From: Agrococcus sp. SL85 | Lineage (GTDB): Bacteria > Actinomycetota > Actinomycetes > Actinomycetales > Microbacteriaceae | DNA: 64,000 nt | Direction of reading: 5' to 3' | Assembly (NCBI RefSeq): GCF_026625845.1 | Contig: NZ_CP113066.1 | Coordinates: forward strand, 2,604,001 to 2,668,000 | Shown: positions 9,342 to 18,434 of the stretch, one piece after another | How positions within the stretch are numbered: position 1 is the first letter of the stretch | Layout of the letters: every line of letters starts with the position of its first letter | Program-made: the position numbers and the translations under genes | Notes under the pieces: model-generated | What the model was told of the DNA's origin: nothing | The model's database searches: none | The model's input: only the letters and a program-made list of their open reading frames with translations

Positions 9342-10454
9342 GTGTCGGCACAGCAGCGCTTCGCCCGGGCCGTCGACGGCTCGCTCCAGCAGTTCCTCGA
9401 CGAGCGCGAGGAGGTGCTCTCGGCGATCTCCCCGGACGCGGCCGCGCTCGTGGCGCAGGTGCGCTCCCTCGTCTCCGGCGGCAAGCGCGTGCGGAGCGCC
9501 TTCGTGCTGTGGGGCTGGCACGCGGTGACGGCCGCCCGCCCGGAGGCCACCAGGACCGCGGGCACCGAGGAGGACGCCGAGTGGGAGCTCGCGGTGGGCG
9601 TCGCGGTGGCGATGGAGCTCTTCCACGCGGCCGCGCTCGTGCACGACGACATCATCGACGGCTCCGACACCCGGCGCGGGCGCCCCTCGATGCACCGCGC
9701 GCTCGAGGGCGTGCATCGCGACGCGGAGTGGGCGGGCGACGCCGCCGCGTGGGGCCGCAGCGCGGCCGTGCTCGTCGGCGACCTGCTGCTCAACTGGGCC
9801 GACGACCGCATGATCGAGACCTGCCGCGCGAGCGCCCACGGCGACGCCGTGCACGACGAGTACCGCCGCATGCGCGAGGAGGTGACCTTCGGCCAGTACC
9901 TCGACGTGCTCGAGGAGGTCGCGTGGATCCGCCAGGACCCGTCGACGCTGCTCGACCGCGCGCACACCGTCGCGATCCACAAGTCGGCCCGCTACTCGGT
10001 GGAGCGGCCGCTCGCGCTCGGCGCGCTCCTCGCAGGCGCCGACGCGGCGCAGCTCGACGCGCTCTCGGGCTACGGCCTGCCCGTCGGGCTCGCCTTCCAG
10101 ATGCGCGACGACCTGCTGGGGGTCTTCGGCGATCCGGAGGTCACGGGCAAGCCCGCGGGCGACGACCTGCGCGAGGGCAAGCGCACCGTGCTCGTCGAGA
10201 TCGCGCGGCAGCGGCTCTCGCCCGGCGTGCGCACGATGCTCGACGAGCTGCTCGGCGACCCCGAGCTCGACGAGCGCCAGATCGTGATCCTGCAGGACGC
10301 GATCCAGGGCTCGGAGGCCCCCGCGCGGCTCGAGGCGCTCATCGACCGCGCCGTGGGCCAGGCGCTCGAGCGCCTCCACGAGGGCGAGCTCTCGCGCGCC
10401 GCGGTGCTCGAGCTCGAGCGGCTCGCCGACACGCTCGCGCGCCGCGACCGCTAG
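9342..10454 (+). CDS. Trans-polyprenyl diphosphate synthase (IdsA-type)
   Basis: Chain-elongating prenyltransferase that condenses isopentenyl diphosphate with allylic diphosphates for carotenoids, quinones or lipid carriers. The 370-residue protein has both Asp-rich motifs: VHDDIIDGSDTRRGRP near residue 105 (first DDxxD region) and QMRDDLLGVFGD near 255 (second), plus GGKRVRSAF near 47. Start GTG at 9342 with GTGGAG just upstream. Product chain length cannot be read safely; IdsA2-like (C15-C20) by synteny with mycobacterial Rv2173. Confidence 0.92.
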   Translation: MSAQQRFARAVDGSLQQFLDEREEVLSAISPDAAALVAQVRSLVSGGKRVRSAFVLWGWHAVTAARPEATRTAGTEEDAEWELAVGVAVAMELFHAAALVHDDIIDGSDTRRGRPSMHRALEGVHRDAEWAGDAAAWGRSAAVLVGDLLLNWADDRMIETCRASAHGDAVHDEYRRMREEVTFGQYLDVLEEVAWIRQDPSTLLDRAHTVAIHKSARYSVERPLALGALLAGADAAQLDALSGYGLPVGLAFQMRDDLLGVFGDPEVTGKPAGDDLREGKRTVLVEIARQRLSPGVRTMLDELLGDPELDERQIVILQDAIQGSEAPARLEALIDRAVGQALERLHEGELSRAAVLELERLADTLARRDR

Positions 10455-10480
10455 CGCCGCCAGCGCCAGCGTCGGGGACG

Positions 10481-10813
10481 TCAGCCGAGCAGCTGCGCCG
10501 CGCGGCGCACGGCCGCCTTCTGGCCCGCGCGCATCGCGTCGAGCGGCGTCATCCCGAGCGCGTCGTCCTCGGCGATCAGCCAGTCGACCGCCTCGTCCTC
10601 GGTGAGGCCGAGGTCGAGCAGCACCAGCAGCGTGCCGCGCAGGTCGGGCAGCGGCTCGCCGTCGCGCACCGCGAGCGCGGGCACGCGCAGCGCGCCGTCG
10701 CGGCGGGTCGCCGGCAGCCGGTGCTCCTCGATGAGGCGGTGGATGCGGCCGACGGGCAGGTCGAGCAGCTCCACGAGGTCGGGCACGGCGAGCCAGGTGC
10801 TGTCGTTCGTCAC
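10481..10813 (-). CDS. Rv2175c-family DNA-binding protein
   Basis: 110-residue winged-helix-type protein: WLAVPDLVELLDLPVGRIHRLIEEHRLPATRRDGALRVP reads like an excisionase/Rv2175c helix-turn-helix, followed by an acidic helical C-terminus. In M. tuberculosis Rv2175c sits next to pknL and is a PknL substrate; here the gene is likewise convergent on one side and divergent from a kinase on the other. Target DNA unknown. Confidence 0.82.
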   Translation of the reverse strand: MTNDSTWLAVPDLVELLDLPVGRIHRLIEEHRLPATRRDGALRVPALAVRDGEPLPDLRGTLLVLLDLGLTEDEAVDWLIAEDDALGMTPLDAMRAGQKAAVRRAAQLLG

Positions 10814-10898
10814 GCCTCCATCGTGCCAGAGGCGGGCCCTCGGGCCCCTCGCTCGCGCGCGGTCGGCGTGGAGGCGCGGGATCGCGCCGCGCCTCTCC

Positions 10899-10904
10899 TA
10901 TCGT
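10899..10904 (+). promoter_or_regulatory. Leaderless-type -10 element (TATCGT) of the kinase gene
   Basis: TATCGT fits the actinobacterial TANNNT -10 and ends six bases before the GTG start. Transcription would begin at or next to the start codon, and there is no Shine-Dalgarno sequence. Confidence 0.6.
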
Positions 10905-10910
10905 GGGGCC

Positions 10911-12845
10911 GTGCCCGTCGACCCCCGCGACCCCGTCATCGGACGGCTGCTCGATCGACGGTACGAGGTGGGCCAGCGCATCGCGCGCGGCGGCATGGCG
11001 AGCGTCTACGAGGGCTTCGACCTGCGCCTCGAGCGGAAGATCGCCGTGAAGGTCATGCACCCGCACCTCGGCGACGACGAGCAGTTCCGCGAGCGCTTCA
11101 TCCAGGAGGCGCGCGCCGCGGCCCGCCTCGCGCACCCGAACGTCGTCAACACCTACGACCAGGGCGAGGAGGACGGCTTCGCGTGGCTCGTCATGGAGCT
11201 CGTGCCCTCCATCACGCTCCGCGACCTGCTCGCGGAGCGCGGCAGGGTCACCCCCGGCCAGGCGCTCGACGTGCTCGAGGCGATCCTCGCGGGCCTCGCT
11301 GCCGCGCACCGCGCGGGCATCGTGCACCGCGACCTGAAGCCCGAGAACATCCTGCTCGCGCACGACGGCCGCATCAAGATCGGCGACTTCGGCCTCGCGC
11401 GCGCCGCGACGGCCAACACCGCGACGGGCAAGGCGCTGCTCGGCACGATCGCCTACCTCTCCCCCGAGCTCGTCACGCGCGGCACCGCCGACACGCGCAG
11501 CGACCTCTACGCCGTGGGCATCATGCTCTTCGAGATGCTCACCGGCAGGCAGCCCTTCACGGGCGACGAGCCGATGCAGATCGCGTTCCAGCATGCGAAC
11601 GAGCAGGTGCCGCTGCCCTCGAGCGTCGCCGACGGCGTGCCCGAGTCGCTCGACTCGCTCGTGCACTGGGCGACGCAGCGCGATCCGAACCTGCGGCCCG
11701 CCGACGCGGGCGAGCTGCTCGCCGAGGTGCACGCGCTCCGCGAGCGCGGGCTCGGCCGGACCGCGACGCGCGTGCTCCAGCCCGTCTCGGAGGACGACCG
11801 CTCCACCACCGTCATCCAGCGCCCCTCGACCGGGCGTCGCCGGCCGCTCGCCGCGGCCGTCGCGGCCCCCGCGACCGTCGAGGACGCGGGCGACGGCGCC
11901 GCCACGACCGCCCTCGCCCGGCGCGCGACCGTGCGCCGGCGCCGCGGCGTGCTGTGGCTCGCGCTCGTGCTCGTCGGCGCGCTCCTGGCGGCGGGCATCG
12001 GCTGGTGGTTCAACCTCGGCCCAGGGGGCCGCTCGACCGTGCCCGACGTGCGGGGCGAGACGGAGGCGAGCGCGATCGCGATCCTCCAGGAGCGCGGGAT
12101 CGAGGTCTCGGAGGCCGTGAGCGAGCCGGACTACGACATCGCCGCGGGCAGCGCCCTGCGGACGGTGCCGGGGGCCGGTGCCGAGATCGGCAACGGCGAC
12201 GCCGTGCAGCTCGTGCTCTCGGCCGGGCGCCGCTCCCTGCCGGTGCCGCCGCTCGCGGGGCTGCCGCGCGACCAGGCCGAGGCGGCGATCGTCGAGGCGG
12301 GCTTCGCCGTCGCCCACGGCGACCCGGACGCGATCTTCTCGGGCGACGTCGAGGCCGGCACGGTGATCGCGGCCACCGCGCCCGACGGCACCTCGCTCGC
12401 CGAGCTGCAGACGCTCGAGGAGCGCTCCCCCGTCGCGCTCCTCCTCTCGCTCGGCCCCGTCCCGGCCGCCGCGGGCCAGACGGCGGAGGCCGCGCGCGCC
12501 GCGCTCGCCGAGGTCGGCCTCGAGGCCGACTTCTCGGCCGAGGAGCACTCGCTCGAGGTGCCTGCGGGCACCCTCATCTCGGTCGCCGTCCCCGAGGGGC
12601 AGGTGCGCCCCGGCGCCGTCATCGGCGGCGTGGTCTCGCTCGGACCCCGCATGCTCGACGTGCCCGACGTCGTCGGCCGCCCCATCACCGAGGCCGTCGA
12701 GACCATCCGCGCCGCGGGCTTCGACCCGCAGCTGACGACGAACGTGCCCGACTTCCTGCAGCCGACGCTCCAGATCGTGTCGCAGGACCCCCAGGGCGGC
12801 CAGCTCGCCGAGGGCTCCCCCGTCGCGCTCGACGCGACCTACTGA
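10911..12845 (+). CDS. Transmembrane Ser/Thr protein kinase with four PASTA domains (PknL-like)
   Basis: Signalling kinase, probably sensing muropeptides or lipid II outside the cell. The 644-residue protein has a Hanks-type kinase domain at about residues 15-275 (ARGGMASVYEG loop, IAVKVMH lysine, IVHRDLKPENILL, KIGDFGLARA, SPEL), a juxtamembrane linker rich in Ser/Thr, one membrane span (about 347-367, VLWLALVLVGALLAAGIGWW) and four PASTA repeats, each beginning near VPDVRG, VPPLAG, VPAAAG or VPDVVG. Divergent from the Rv2175c-like gene, the homologue of a PknL substrate. Mycobacterial PknL is shorter, so orthology rests mainly on gene order; PknB-like is the alternative. Confidence 0.93.
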   Translation: MPVDPRDPVIGRLLDRRYEVGQRIARGGMASVYEGFDLRLERKIAVKVMHPHLGDDEQFRERFIQEARAAARLAHPNVVNTYDQGEEDGFAWLVMELVPSITLRDLLAERGRVTPGQALDVLEAILAGLAAAHRAGIVHRDLKPENILLAHDGRIKIGDFGLARAATANTATGKALLGTIAYLSPELVTRGTADTRSDLYAVGIMLFEMLTGRQPFTGDEPMQIAFQHANEQVPLPSSVADGVPESLDSLVHWATQRDPNLRPADAGELLAEVHALRERGLGRTATRVLQPVSEDDRSTTVIQRPSTGRRRPLAAAVAAPATVEDAGDGAATTALARRATVRRRRGVLWLALVLVGALLAAGIGWWFNLGPGGRSTVPDVRGETEASAIAILQERGIEVSEAVSEPDYDIAAGSALRTVPGAGAEIGNGDAVQLVLSAGRRSLPVPPLAGLPRDQAEAAIVEAGFAVAHGDPDAIFSGDVEAGTVIAATAPDGTSLAELQTLEERSPVALLLSLGPVPAAAGQTAEAARAALAEVGLEADFSAEEHSLEVPAGTLISVAVPEGQVRPGAVIGGVVSLGPRMLDVPDVVGRPITEAVETIRAAGFDPQLTTNVPDFLQPTLQIVSQDPQGGQLAEGSPVALDATY

Positions 12846-12848
12846 ACG

Positions 12849-12886
12849 ACGACGGCCGCCGCCCCCTCGGGGACGACGGCCGTCGT
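12849..12886. terminator. Hairpin between the convergent kinase and DAHP synthase genes
   Basis: A 10-bp perfect stem (ACGACGGCCG and complement) around an inner CCCC/GGGG stem, between two convergent stops; it can serve both genes. Confidence 0.75.
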
Positions 12887-12898
12887 GGCTCGGCGCGG

Positions 12899-14259
12899 TC
12901 AGCGCTGGCGCAGCTCCTCGGCGACGAGGAAGGCCAGCTCGAGCGACTGCATGTGGTTGAGGCGCGGGTCGCACAGCGACTCGTAGCGCGTCTCGAGCGC
13001 GAGCTCGTCGATGTGCTCGGCGCCGCCCAGGCACTCCGTGACGTCGTCGCCCGTGAGCTCGACGTGGATGCCGCCCGGGTAGGTGCCGACGGCGCGGTGC
13101 GCCTCGAAGAAGCCGCGCACCTCGTCGACCACGTCGTCGAAGCGGCGCGACTTGTAGCCGTTCTTCGTCGTGATGCCGTTGCCGTGCATGGGATCGGTGA
13201 CCCACAGCGGCGTCGAGCCGAGCGACTTCGAGGCCTCGAGCAGCGGCGGCAGCGCCTCGCGGATGCGGCCCGCGCCCATGCGCGTGATGAACGTGAGGCG
13301 GCCGGGCTCGCGCTCCGGGTCGAGCCGGTCGACGAGCGCCTCCATGTCGGCGGCCGTCGTCGACGGGCCGAGCTTCACGCCGATCGGGTTCCGCACGCGC
13401 GAGAAGAAGTCGACGTGCGCGCCGTCGATCTCGCGGGTGCGCTCGCCGATCCACTGGAAGTGGCTCGAGGTGTTGTAGGCGAGGCCCGTGCGCGAGTCGA
13501 TGCGCGTCATCGGGCGCTCGTAGTCCATGAGCAGACCCTCGTGGCCCGTGAAGAACTCCACGCCGCGCAGCTCGTCGAAGTTGGCGCCCGCCGCCTCCAT
13601 GAAGCGCACGGCGCGGTCGATCTCGCCCGCGAGCGCCTCGTAGCGCGCGAACGAGGGGTTCTGCGCGAAGCCCTTGTTCCAGGAGTGCACCTGGCGGAGG
13701 TCGGCGAAGCCGCCCTGCGTGAAGGCGCGCACGAGGTTCAGCGTCGACGCGGCCATGTGGTAGCCGCGCAGGATCCGCTCGGGGTCGGCCGCGCGCGACT
13801 CGGGCGTGAAGTCGTAGCCGTTCACGATGTCGCCGCGGTAGGCCGGCAGCGTGAGGTCGCCGCGCGTCTCGGAGTCGCTCGAGCGGGGCTTGGCGAACTG
13901 GCCCGCCATGCGGCCCATCTTGATGACGGGCATGGCGGCGCCGTAGGTGAGCACGACCGCCATCTGCAGGATCGTCTTCACGCGGCCCTGGATGTTGTCG
14001 GCCGTCGCGCCCGCGAAGGTCTCGGCGCAGTCGCCGCCCTGCAGGAGGAAGGCCTCGCCGCGCGCCGCGGCGGCGAGCCGCTCGCGCAGCCTGGTCGACC
14101 TCGCCCGCGAAGACGAGCGGCGGGGCGCTGCGCAGGCTCGCGGCGCACGCGCTCGAGCGCCGCCGCGTCGGGCCACGCGGGCTGCTGCCGGATCGGGAGC
14201 GAGCGATACGCGTCGAGCCCATGCTCGATGGAGCCCGGGATCGCGATCGTGTCCGTCAT
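12899..14259 (-). CDS. aroG: Class II 3-deoxy-7-phosphoheptulonate (DAHP) synthase (two one-base insertions)
   Basis: First step of the shikimate pathway: phosphoenolpyruvate plus erythrose 4-phosphate. Plant/mycobacterial class II type: LLQGGDCAETF, VIKMGRMAGQFAKPRS, WVTDPMHGN and FFTGHEGL. The long frame ending at 12899 has a nonsense N-terminus. The real ATG is at 14259 (MTDTIAIPGSIEHGLDAYRS), and two one-base insertions, at 14134-14138 (AGGCT) and 14088-14092 (AGCCT), break the frame. Start-to-stop length is 1361, two more than a multiple of three, and removing both gives a continuous 452-residue protein with LRSAPPLVFAGEVDQLRERL in the join. Likely artefacts. Confidence 0.93.
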
Positions 14260-14363
14260 CTCACTGCCCTTCGCGGCGCGCGCGCCGCCGTCGTGGTCGG
14301 CGCGCTCCGCGCCGCCCTCCAGCCTACCGACCGGGCGCGTGCGCCACGGGCGCGCGGCGGGCC

Positions 14364-15080
14364 TCAGCGGGCGGCACGACCGGCCGCGAGCGCCTTCCGC
14401 TCGGCCTCGACCCGCGACTTCACGCTCGAGGCGTAGATGTCGACGTACTCCTGGTCGGAGAGGCGGTTCAGCGCCACCATGATCTCGTCGGTGATCGAGC
14501 GCAGCACGAAGCGGTCGCCCTCGAGGTTGTAGTAGCGCGAGAAGTCGAGCGGTTCGCCGAACCGGATGCCGACACGGCCCACCCTCGGCAGCGTGCGGCC
14601 GATGGGCATGACCTTCTCGGTGTCGACCATGACGCACGGCACGACCGGCACGCGCGCGTCGAGCACCATGCGGGCGACGCCCGTGCGGCCGCGGTAGAGC
14701 TTGCCGTCGGGGCTGCGCGTGCCCTCGGGGTAGATGCCGATGAGCTGGCCCTCGGCGAGCTTGTCGAGCGCGGCCGAGAGGCTCTGCGAGCTCGCGGCGC
14801 CGCCCGAGCGGTCCATGGGCAGCTGGCCGACGCCGAGGAAGAACCAGCGGATCAGGCGGCCCTTGAGGCCCTTGCCGGTGAAGTAGTCGGACTTCGCGAG
14901 GAAGTAGATGCGGCGCTGCAGCACGAGCGGCATGAGGAACGAGTCGATGACCGAGAGGTGGTTGCCCGCGATGATCGCGCCGCCGGTCTCGGGGATGTTG
15001 TCGAGCCCGACGACCCAGGGGCGGAACACCCGATTCATGTACGGGCCGACGACCCAGTGCCGCAGCAGCCAGTAGAACAT
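14364..15080 (-). CDS. plsC: 1-acyl-sn-glycerol-3-phosphate acyltransferase (PlsC family)
   Basis: Acylates lysophosphatidate to phosphatidate, or a related lipid acceptor, at the membrane. The 238-residue protein contains NHLSVIDSFLMP (NHx4D catalytic motif, near residue 45), FLAKSDYF, YPEGTRSPDG (EGTR motif, near 122) and VPVVPCVMV. ATG at 15080 chosen for GGGAGG five bases upstream. Syntenic with mycobacterial Rv2182c. Confidence 0.92.
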   Translation of the reverse strand: MFYWLLRHWVVGPYMNRVFRPWVVGLDNIPETGGAIIAGNHLSVIDSFLMPLVLQRRIYFLAKSDYFTGKGLKGRLIRWFFLGVGQLPMDRSGGAASSQSLSAALDKLAEGQLIGIYPEGTRSPDGKLYRGRTGVARMVLDARVPVVPCVMVDTEKVMPIGRTLPRVGRVGIRFGEPLDFSRYYNLEGDRFVLRSITDEIMVALNRLSDQEYVDIYASSVKSRVEAERKALAAGRAAR

Positions 15081-15220
15081 GCGCACCTCCCGGAGACCGC
15101 AAGCCTAGGGCAGGCGGCGAGCGCTCCTCAGCATCCCCCGCGCCTCGCCGCGCGATCCCCGGATCCTCGCCCCGCGGAACCGTAGGATGGGCGGAACGCA
15201 CGACAGCCGAAGGAGTCCCC

Positions 15221-17056
15221 GTGCCCGAGATCACCGCCCCCGACGGCGTCACGCCGGCGATCGTCCCCGCGGACCCCACGGCCAACGTCACCGACCTGCT
15301 CGAGGACACCCTGCGCCGCGACCCCGACGCCGCCCTCTTCGCGATCCCGGAGGGCGAGGGCTGGCGCGACGTCTCCACCCGCGAGTTCCACCGGCAGGTC
15401 GTCGCCCTCGCGAAGGGCTTCGTCGCCGCGGGCCTCCAGCCCGGCGACGCCGTGGGCTTCATGTGCCGCGTGCGCTACGAGTTCTCGCTCGTCGACTTCG
15501 CCCTCTGGTACGCCGGCGCCCGCATGGTGCCCGTGTACGAGACGAGCGCGCCCTCGCAGATCGAGTGGATCCTCTCCGACGGCGGCGCGACGCGCATGAT
15601 CCTCGAGGACGCCGAGCTCGTGAGCCGCTTCGACGAGGCGCACGGAGAGCTGCCCGCGATCACCGACGTGTGGCGCATCGACCGCGGCGACCTCGACCGC
15701 CTCGTCGAGGCCGGGAAGGACGTGCCGGACGACGAGATCGAGCGCCGCCGCACGCTCGCGAACGGCGACGACCTCGCGACCCTCATCTACACCTCCGGCT
15801 CGACGGGCCGCCCCAAGGGCACGATGCTCACGCACGCGAACTTCGTCGAGCTGAGCCGCAACGCCAAGGAGTCGCTCGCCGAGGTCGTTGCGCCCGGCGC
15901 CTCGACGCTGCTGTTCGTCACGCAGGCGCACGTCTTCGCCCGCTTCATCTCGGTGCTCGCGATCGCCGCCGGCGTCAAGGTCGGCCACCAGGCCGACACG
16001 AAGCAGCTCGTCGCCTCGATGGGCTCCTTCAAGCCCACGTTCTTCCTCGCGGTGCCGCGCGTGTTCGAGAAGGTCTACAACGCGAGCGAGCAGAAGGCGG
16101 AGGCCGGCGGCAAGGGCAAGATCTTCCGCAGGGCCGCGCAGGTGGCCGTCGCGCACTCGAAGGCGCTCGACGCGGGCCACGTGCCGCTCGGCCTCAAGCT
16201 GCAGTTCGCGCTCTTCGACCGCCTCGTGCTGTCGAAGCTGAAGACGGCGCTCGGCGGCCGCATGGTCTACGCCGTCTCGGGCTCCGCGCCGCTGTCGACC
16301 TTCCTCGCGCACTTCTACCGCTCGCTCGGCATCCGCATCCTCGAGGGCTACGGCCTCACCGAGACCACGGCGCCCGCGACGGTCAACGTGCCCGACGACT
16401 TCCGCATCGGCACGGTCGGCAAGGCGCTCCCGGGCGTCGGCGTGCGCATCGCCGACGACGGCGAGATCCTCATCAAGGGCATCTGCGTCTTCGCCGGCTA
16501 CTGGCACAACGAGGAGGCCACGAGGGAGGCCTTCACGGCCGACGGCTGGTTCCACTCGGGCGACGTCGGCACGCTCGACGCCGACGGCTACCTCACCATC
16601 ACCGGCCGCAAGAAGGAGCTCATCGTCACGGCCGGCGGCAAGAACGTGGCCCCGAACGCGCTCGAGGACCCGATCCGCTCGAACACGATCATCGGCCAGC
16701 CGGTCGTCGTCGGCGACCAGCGGCCCTACATCGGCGCGCTCATCACGCTCGACTCCGAGATGCTGCCGACCTGGCTCGAGAACAACGGCCACGACAAGGG
16801 CATGTCGCTCGCCGACGCCGCGAAGCACCCCGCGGTCGTCGAGGAGGTGCGGCAGCAGATCGTGCGCGCCAACCAGGGCGTCTCGCGCGCCGAGTCGGTG
16901 CGGCGCTTCGCGATCCTGCCCACCGAGTTCGTCGAGGCGAACGGCCACCTGACGCCGAAGATGTCGATCAAGCGCCACAACATCCTCAAGGACTTCGCGG
17001 CCGACGTCGAGGGCCTCTACACCCCGGGCGCGCACGCGCACGACGTCGGCGAGTAG
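15221..17056 (+). CDS. fadD: Long-chain fatty acid-CoA ligase (AMP-dependent synthetase, FadD15-like)
   Basis: Activates fatty acids to acyl-CoA via an acyl-adenylate. 611 residues with the AMP-binding motif YTSGSTGRPKGTMLTHANF near residue 192, YGLTETTAPATVN near 382, FHSGDVGTLDADGYLTITGR and the C-terminal lysine region LTPKMSIKRHNIL. GTG start with AAGGAG six bases upstream; TAGGAT at 15183-15188 is a plausible -10. FadD15 holds the same position in mycobacteria. Confidence 0.93.
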   Translation: MPEITAPDGVTPAIVPADPTANVTDLLEDTLRRDPDAALFAIPEGEGWRDVSTREFHRQVVALAKGFVAAGLQPGDAVGFMCRVRYEFSLVDFALWYAGARMVPVYETSAPSQIEWILSDGGATRMILEDAELVSRFDEAHGELPAITDVWRIDRGDLDRLVEAGKDVPDDEIERRRTLANGDDLATLIYTSGSTGRPKGTMLTHANFVELSRNAKESLAEVVAPGASTLLFVTQAHVFARFISVLAIAAGVKVGHQADTKQLVASMGSFKPTFFLAVPRVFEKVYNASEQKAEAGGKGKIFRRAAQVAVAHSKALDAGHVPLGLKLQFALFDRLVLSKLKTALGGRMVYAVSGSAPLSTFLAHFYRSLGIRILEGYGLTETTAPATVNVPDDFRIGTVGKALPGVGVRIADDGEILIKGICVFAGYWHNEEATREAFTADGWFHSGDVGTLDADGYLTITGRKKELIVTAGGKNVAPNALEDPIRSNTIIGQPVVVGDQRPYIGALITLDSEMLPTWLENNGHDKGMSLADAAKHPAVVEEVRQQIVRANQGVSRAESVRRFAILPTEFVEANGHLTPKMSIKRHNILKDFAADVEGLYTPGAHAHDVGE

Positions 17057-17089
17057 CGGCCGGGGCGGCGGACCGGAGGCGGTGGACGG

Positions 17090-17929
17090 ATGATCGTGCC
17101 GGACGCCGGCCAGGACGCCGCCGCCGTGGCCGACCACTACGACGAGCTCGACCTCGTCTACCGCCGCATCTGGGGCGAGCACGTGCACCACGGGCTCTGG
17201 ACGACGGGCCGCGAGTCGCCGGCGCAGGCGGTCGAGGCGCTCGTCGACGCGGTCGCCGAGCGCCTGCGGCTCGCGCCCGGGCAGCGCGGCGTCGACATCG
17301 GCTGCGGCTACGGCGGCACGGCGCGGCGGCTCGCCGCGACGCGCGGCATCCGGGTCACCGGCCTCACGCTCTCGGCCGAGCAGGCGGCCTTCGCCGCCGC
17401 GCGGGGCGGCGACGGGGTCGAGGTGCGCGTCGCAGACTGGCTCGACAGCGGCCTGCCCTCCGCCTCGGCCGACGCCGCCTGGTCGATCGAGTCGAGCGAG
17501 CACATGGTCGACAAGCCCGCGTTCTTCGCCGAGGCGCACCGCGTGCTCTCCCCGGGCGGGCGCATGGTCGTGTGCGCGTGGCTCTCGCGCGAGGCGCCGA
17601 GCCGCTGGCAGGTGCGGCACCTGCTCGAGCCCATCTGCCGCGAGGGCAGGCTGCCGTCGATGGGCACGCGGCAGGAGTACGAGGCGATGGCTCGCGAGGC
17701 GGGCTTCGCGGTCGTCGGCTTCGAGGACGTGAGCAGCAGGGTCGCGCGCACCTGGACGATCTGCGCCCGCCGCCTCGCGCGGGCGCTCGTCGTCGACCGC
17801 GAGGTGCGCGACATGGGGCTGCGCGCGCGGAACCGCGTCTTCGCGCTCTCGATCCCCCGCCTGATCCTCGCCTACCGGACGGGCGCCATGCGCTACGGCA
17901 TCCTGACGCTCGAGCGGCGCGGCGGCTGA
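17090..17929 (+). CDS. SAM-dependent methyltransferase (small-molecule type)
   Basis: 279-residue class I methyltransferase: GVDIGCGYGGTARRLAA (motif I, near residue 67), GLTLSAEQAAFA, then WSIESSEHMVDKPAFFAEAHRVLSPGG, a layout seen in tocopherol/sterol C- or O-methyltransferases and cyclopropane-synthase relatives. Substrate unknown; a lipid or prenylated substrate would suit the neighbours. 33 bases after the acyl-CoA ligase with its own GGAGG, probably the same transcript. Confidence 0.82.
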   Translation: MIVPDAGQDAAAVADHYDELDLVYRRIWGEHVHHGLWTTGRESPAQAVEALVDAVAERLRLAPGQRGVDIGCGYGGTARRLAATRGIRVTGLTLSAEQAAFAAARGGDGVEVRVADWLDSGLPSASADAAWSIESSEHMVDKPAFFAEAHRVLSPGGRMVVCAWLSREAPSRWQVRHLLEPICREGRLPSMGTRQEYEAMAREAGFAVVGFEDVSSRVARTWTICARRLARALVVDREVRDMGLRARNRVFALSIPRLILAYRTGAMRYGILTLERRGG

Positions 17930-17942
17930 GCCGCCCGCACGA

Positions 17943-18434
17943 TCAGTACCAGGGGGCGTTCCGCACGGCCTCCATCGCGACCGCGCGCGTGCCGCGCTCG
18001 AGCGCCTGCAGGTAGAGCTTGCCGTCGAGGTGGGCCATCTCGTGCTGGAGCATCTGCGCCATGAGGCCCTCGCCCTCGAGCACGAGCTCCGCGCCGTCGA
18101 GGTCGACGCCGATCACGCGGCACCAGGGGTGGCGGGGCGTCGGGAAGCCGAGGTCGGGCACCGAGAGGCAGCCTTCGTCGACGAGCTCGGGCTCGCCGCG
18201 CACCTCGTCGATGCGTGGGTTCAGCACGTAGCCGAGGCGGCCGTCGACGAGGAACGAGAACGCCGCCTGCGCCGTGCCGATCTGACAGGCGGCGACGCCC
18301 GCGCGGCCCGGCACCTGCACGGTGTCGAGGAGGTCCTGCACGAGCGCCGCCGTCGCGGGCGACGCCGGGTCGACCGGGTCGGCCTTCGTGCGCAGCACGG
18401 GATCGCCGAAGACCCGGATCTCGCGGACCGTCAT
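17943..18434 (-). CDS. def: Peptide deformylase
   Basis: Removes the N-formyl group from nascent proteins. The 163-residue metalloenzyme has all three signatures, with variations: motif 1 reads GVAACQIG in place of GLAAPQ, motif 2 is EGCLSVP with the metal-binding Cys, motif 3 is QHEMAHLDG with both His ligands and the catalytic Glu (Ala replaces the usual Asp). Because this is a divergent form it may be a second deformylase. Its ATG overlaps the pyc stop by four bases, so it is co-translated with pyc. Confidence 0.9.
   Translation of the reverse strand: MTVREIRVFGDPVLRTKADPVDPASPATAALVQDLLDTVQVPGRAGVAACQIGTAQAAFSFLVDGRLGYVLNPRIDEVRGEPELVDEGCLSVPDLGFPTPRHPWCRVIGVDLDGAELVLEGEGLMAQMLQHEMAHLDGKLYLQALERGTRAVAMEAVRNAPWY

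Noticed and set aside
8735..14482. Very long open frame on the plus strand (over 1900 codons), and similar ones such as 44118-49889 on the minus strand
   Set aside because: High GC removes stop codons from shadow frames. Their translations are Arg/Ala/Pro-rich without domains; real genes lie across them in other frames.
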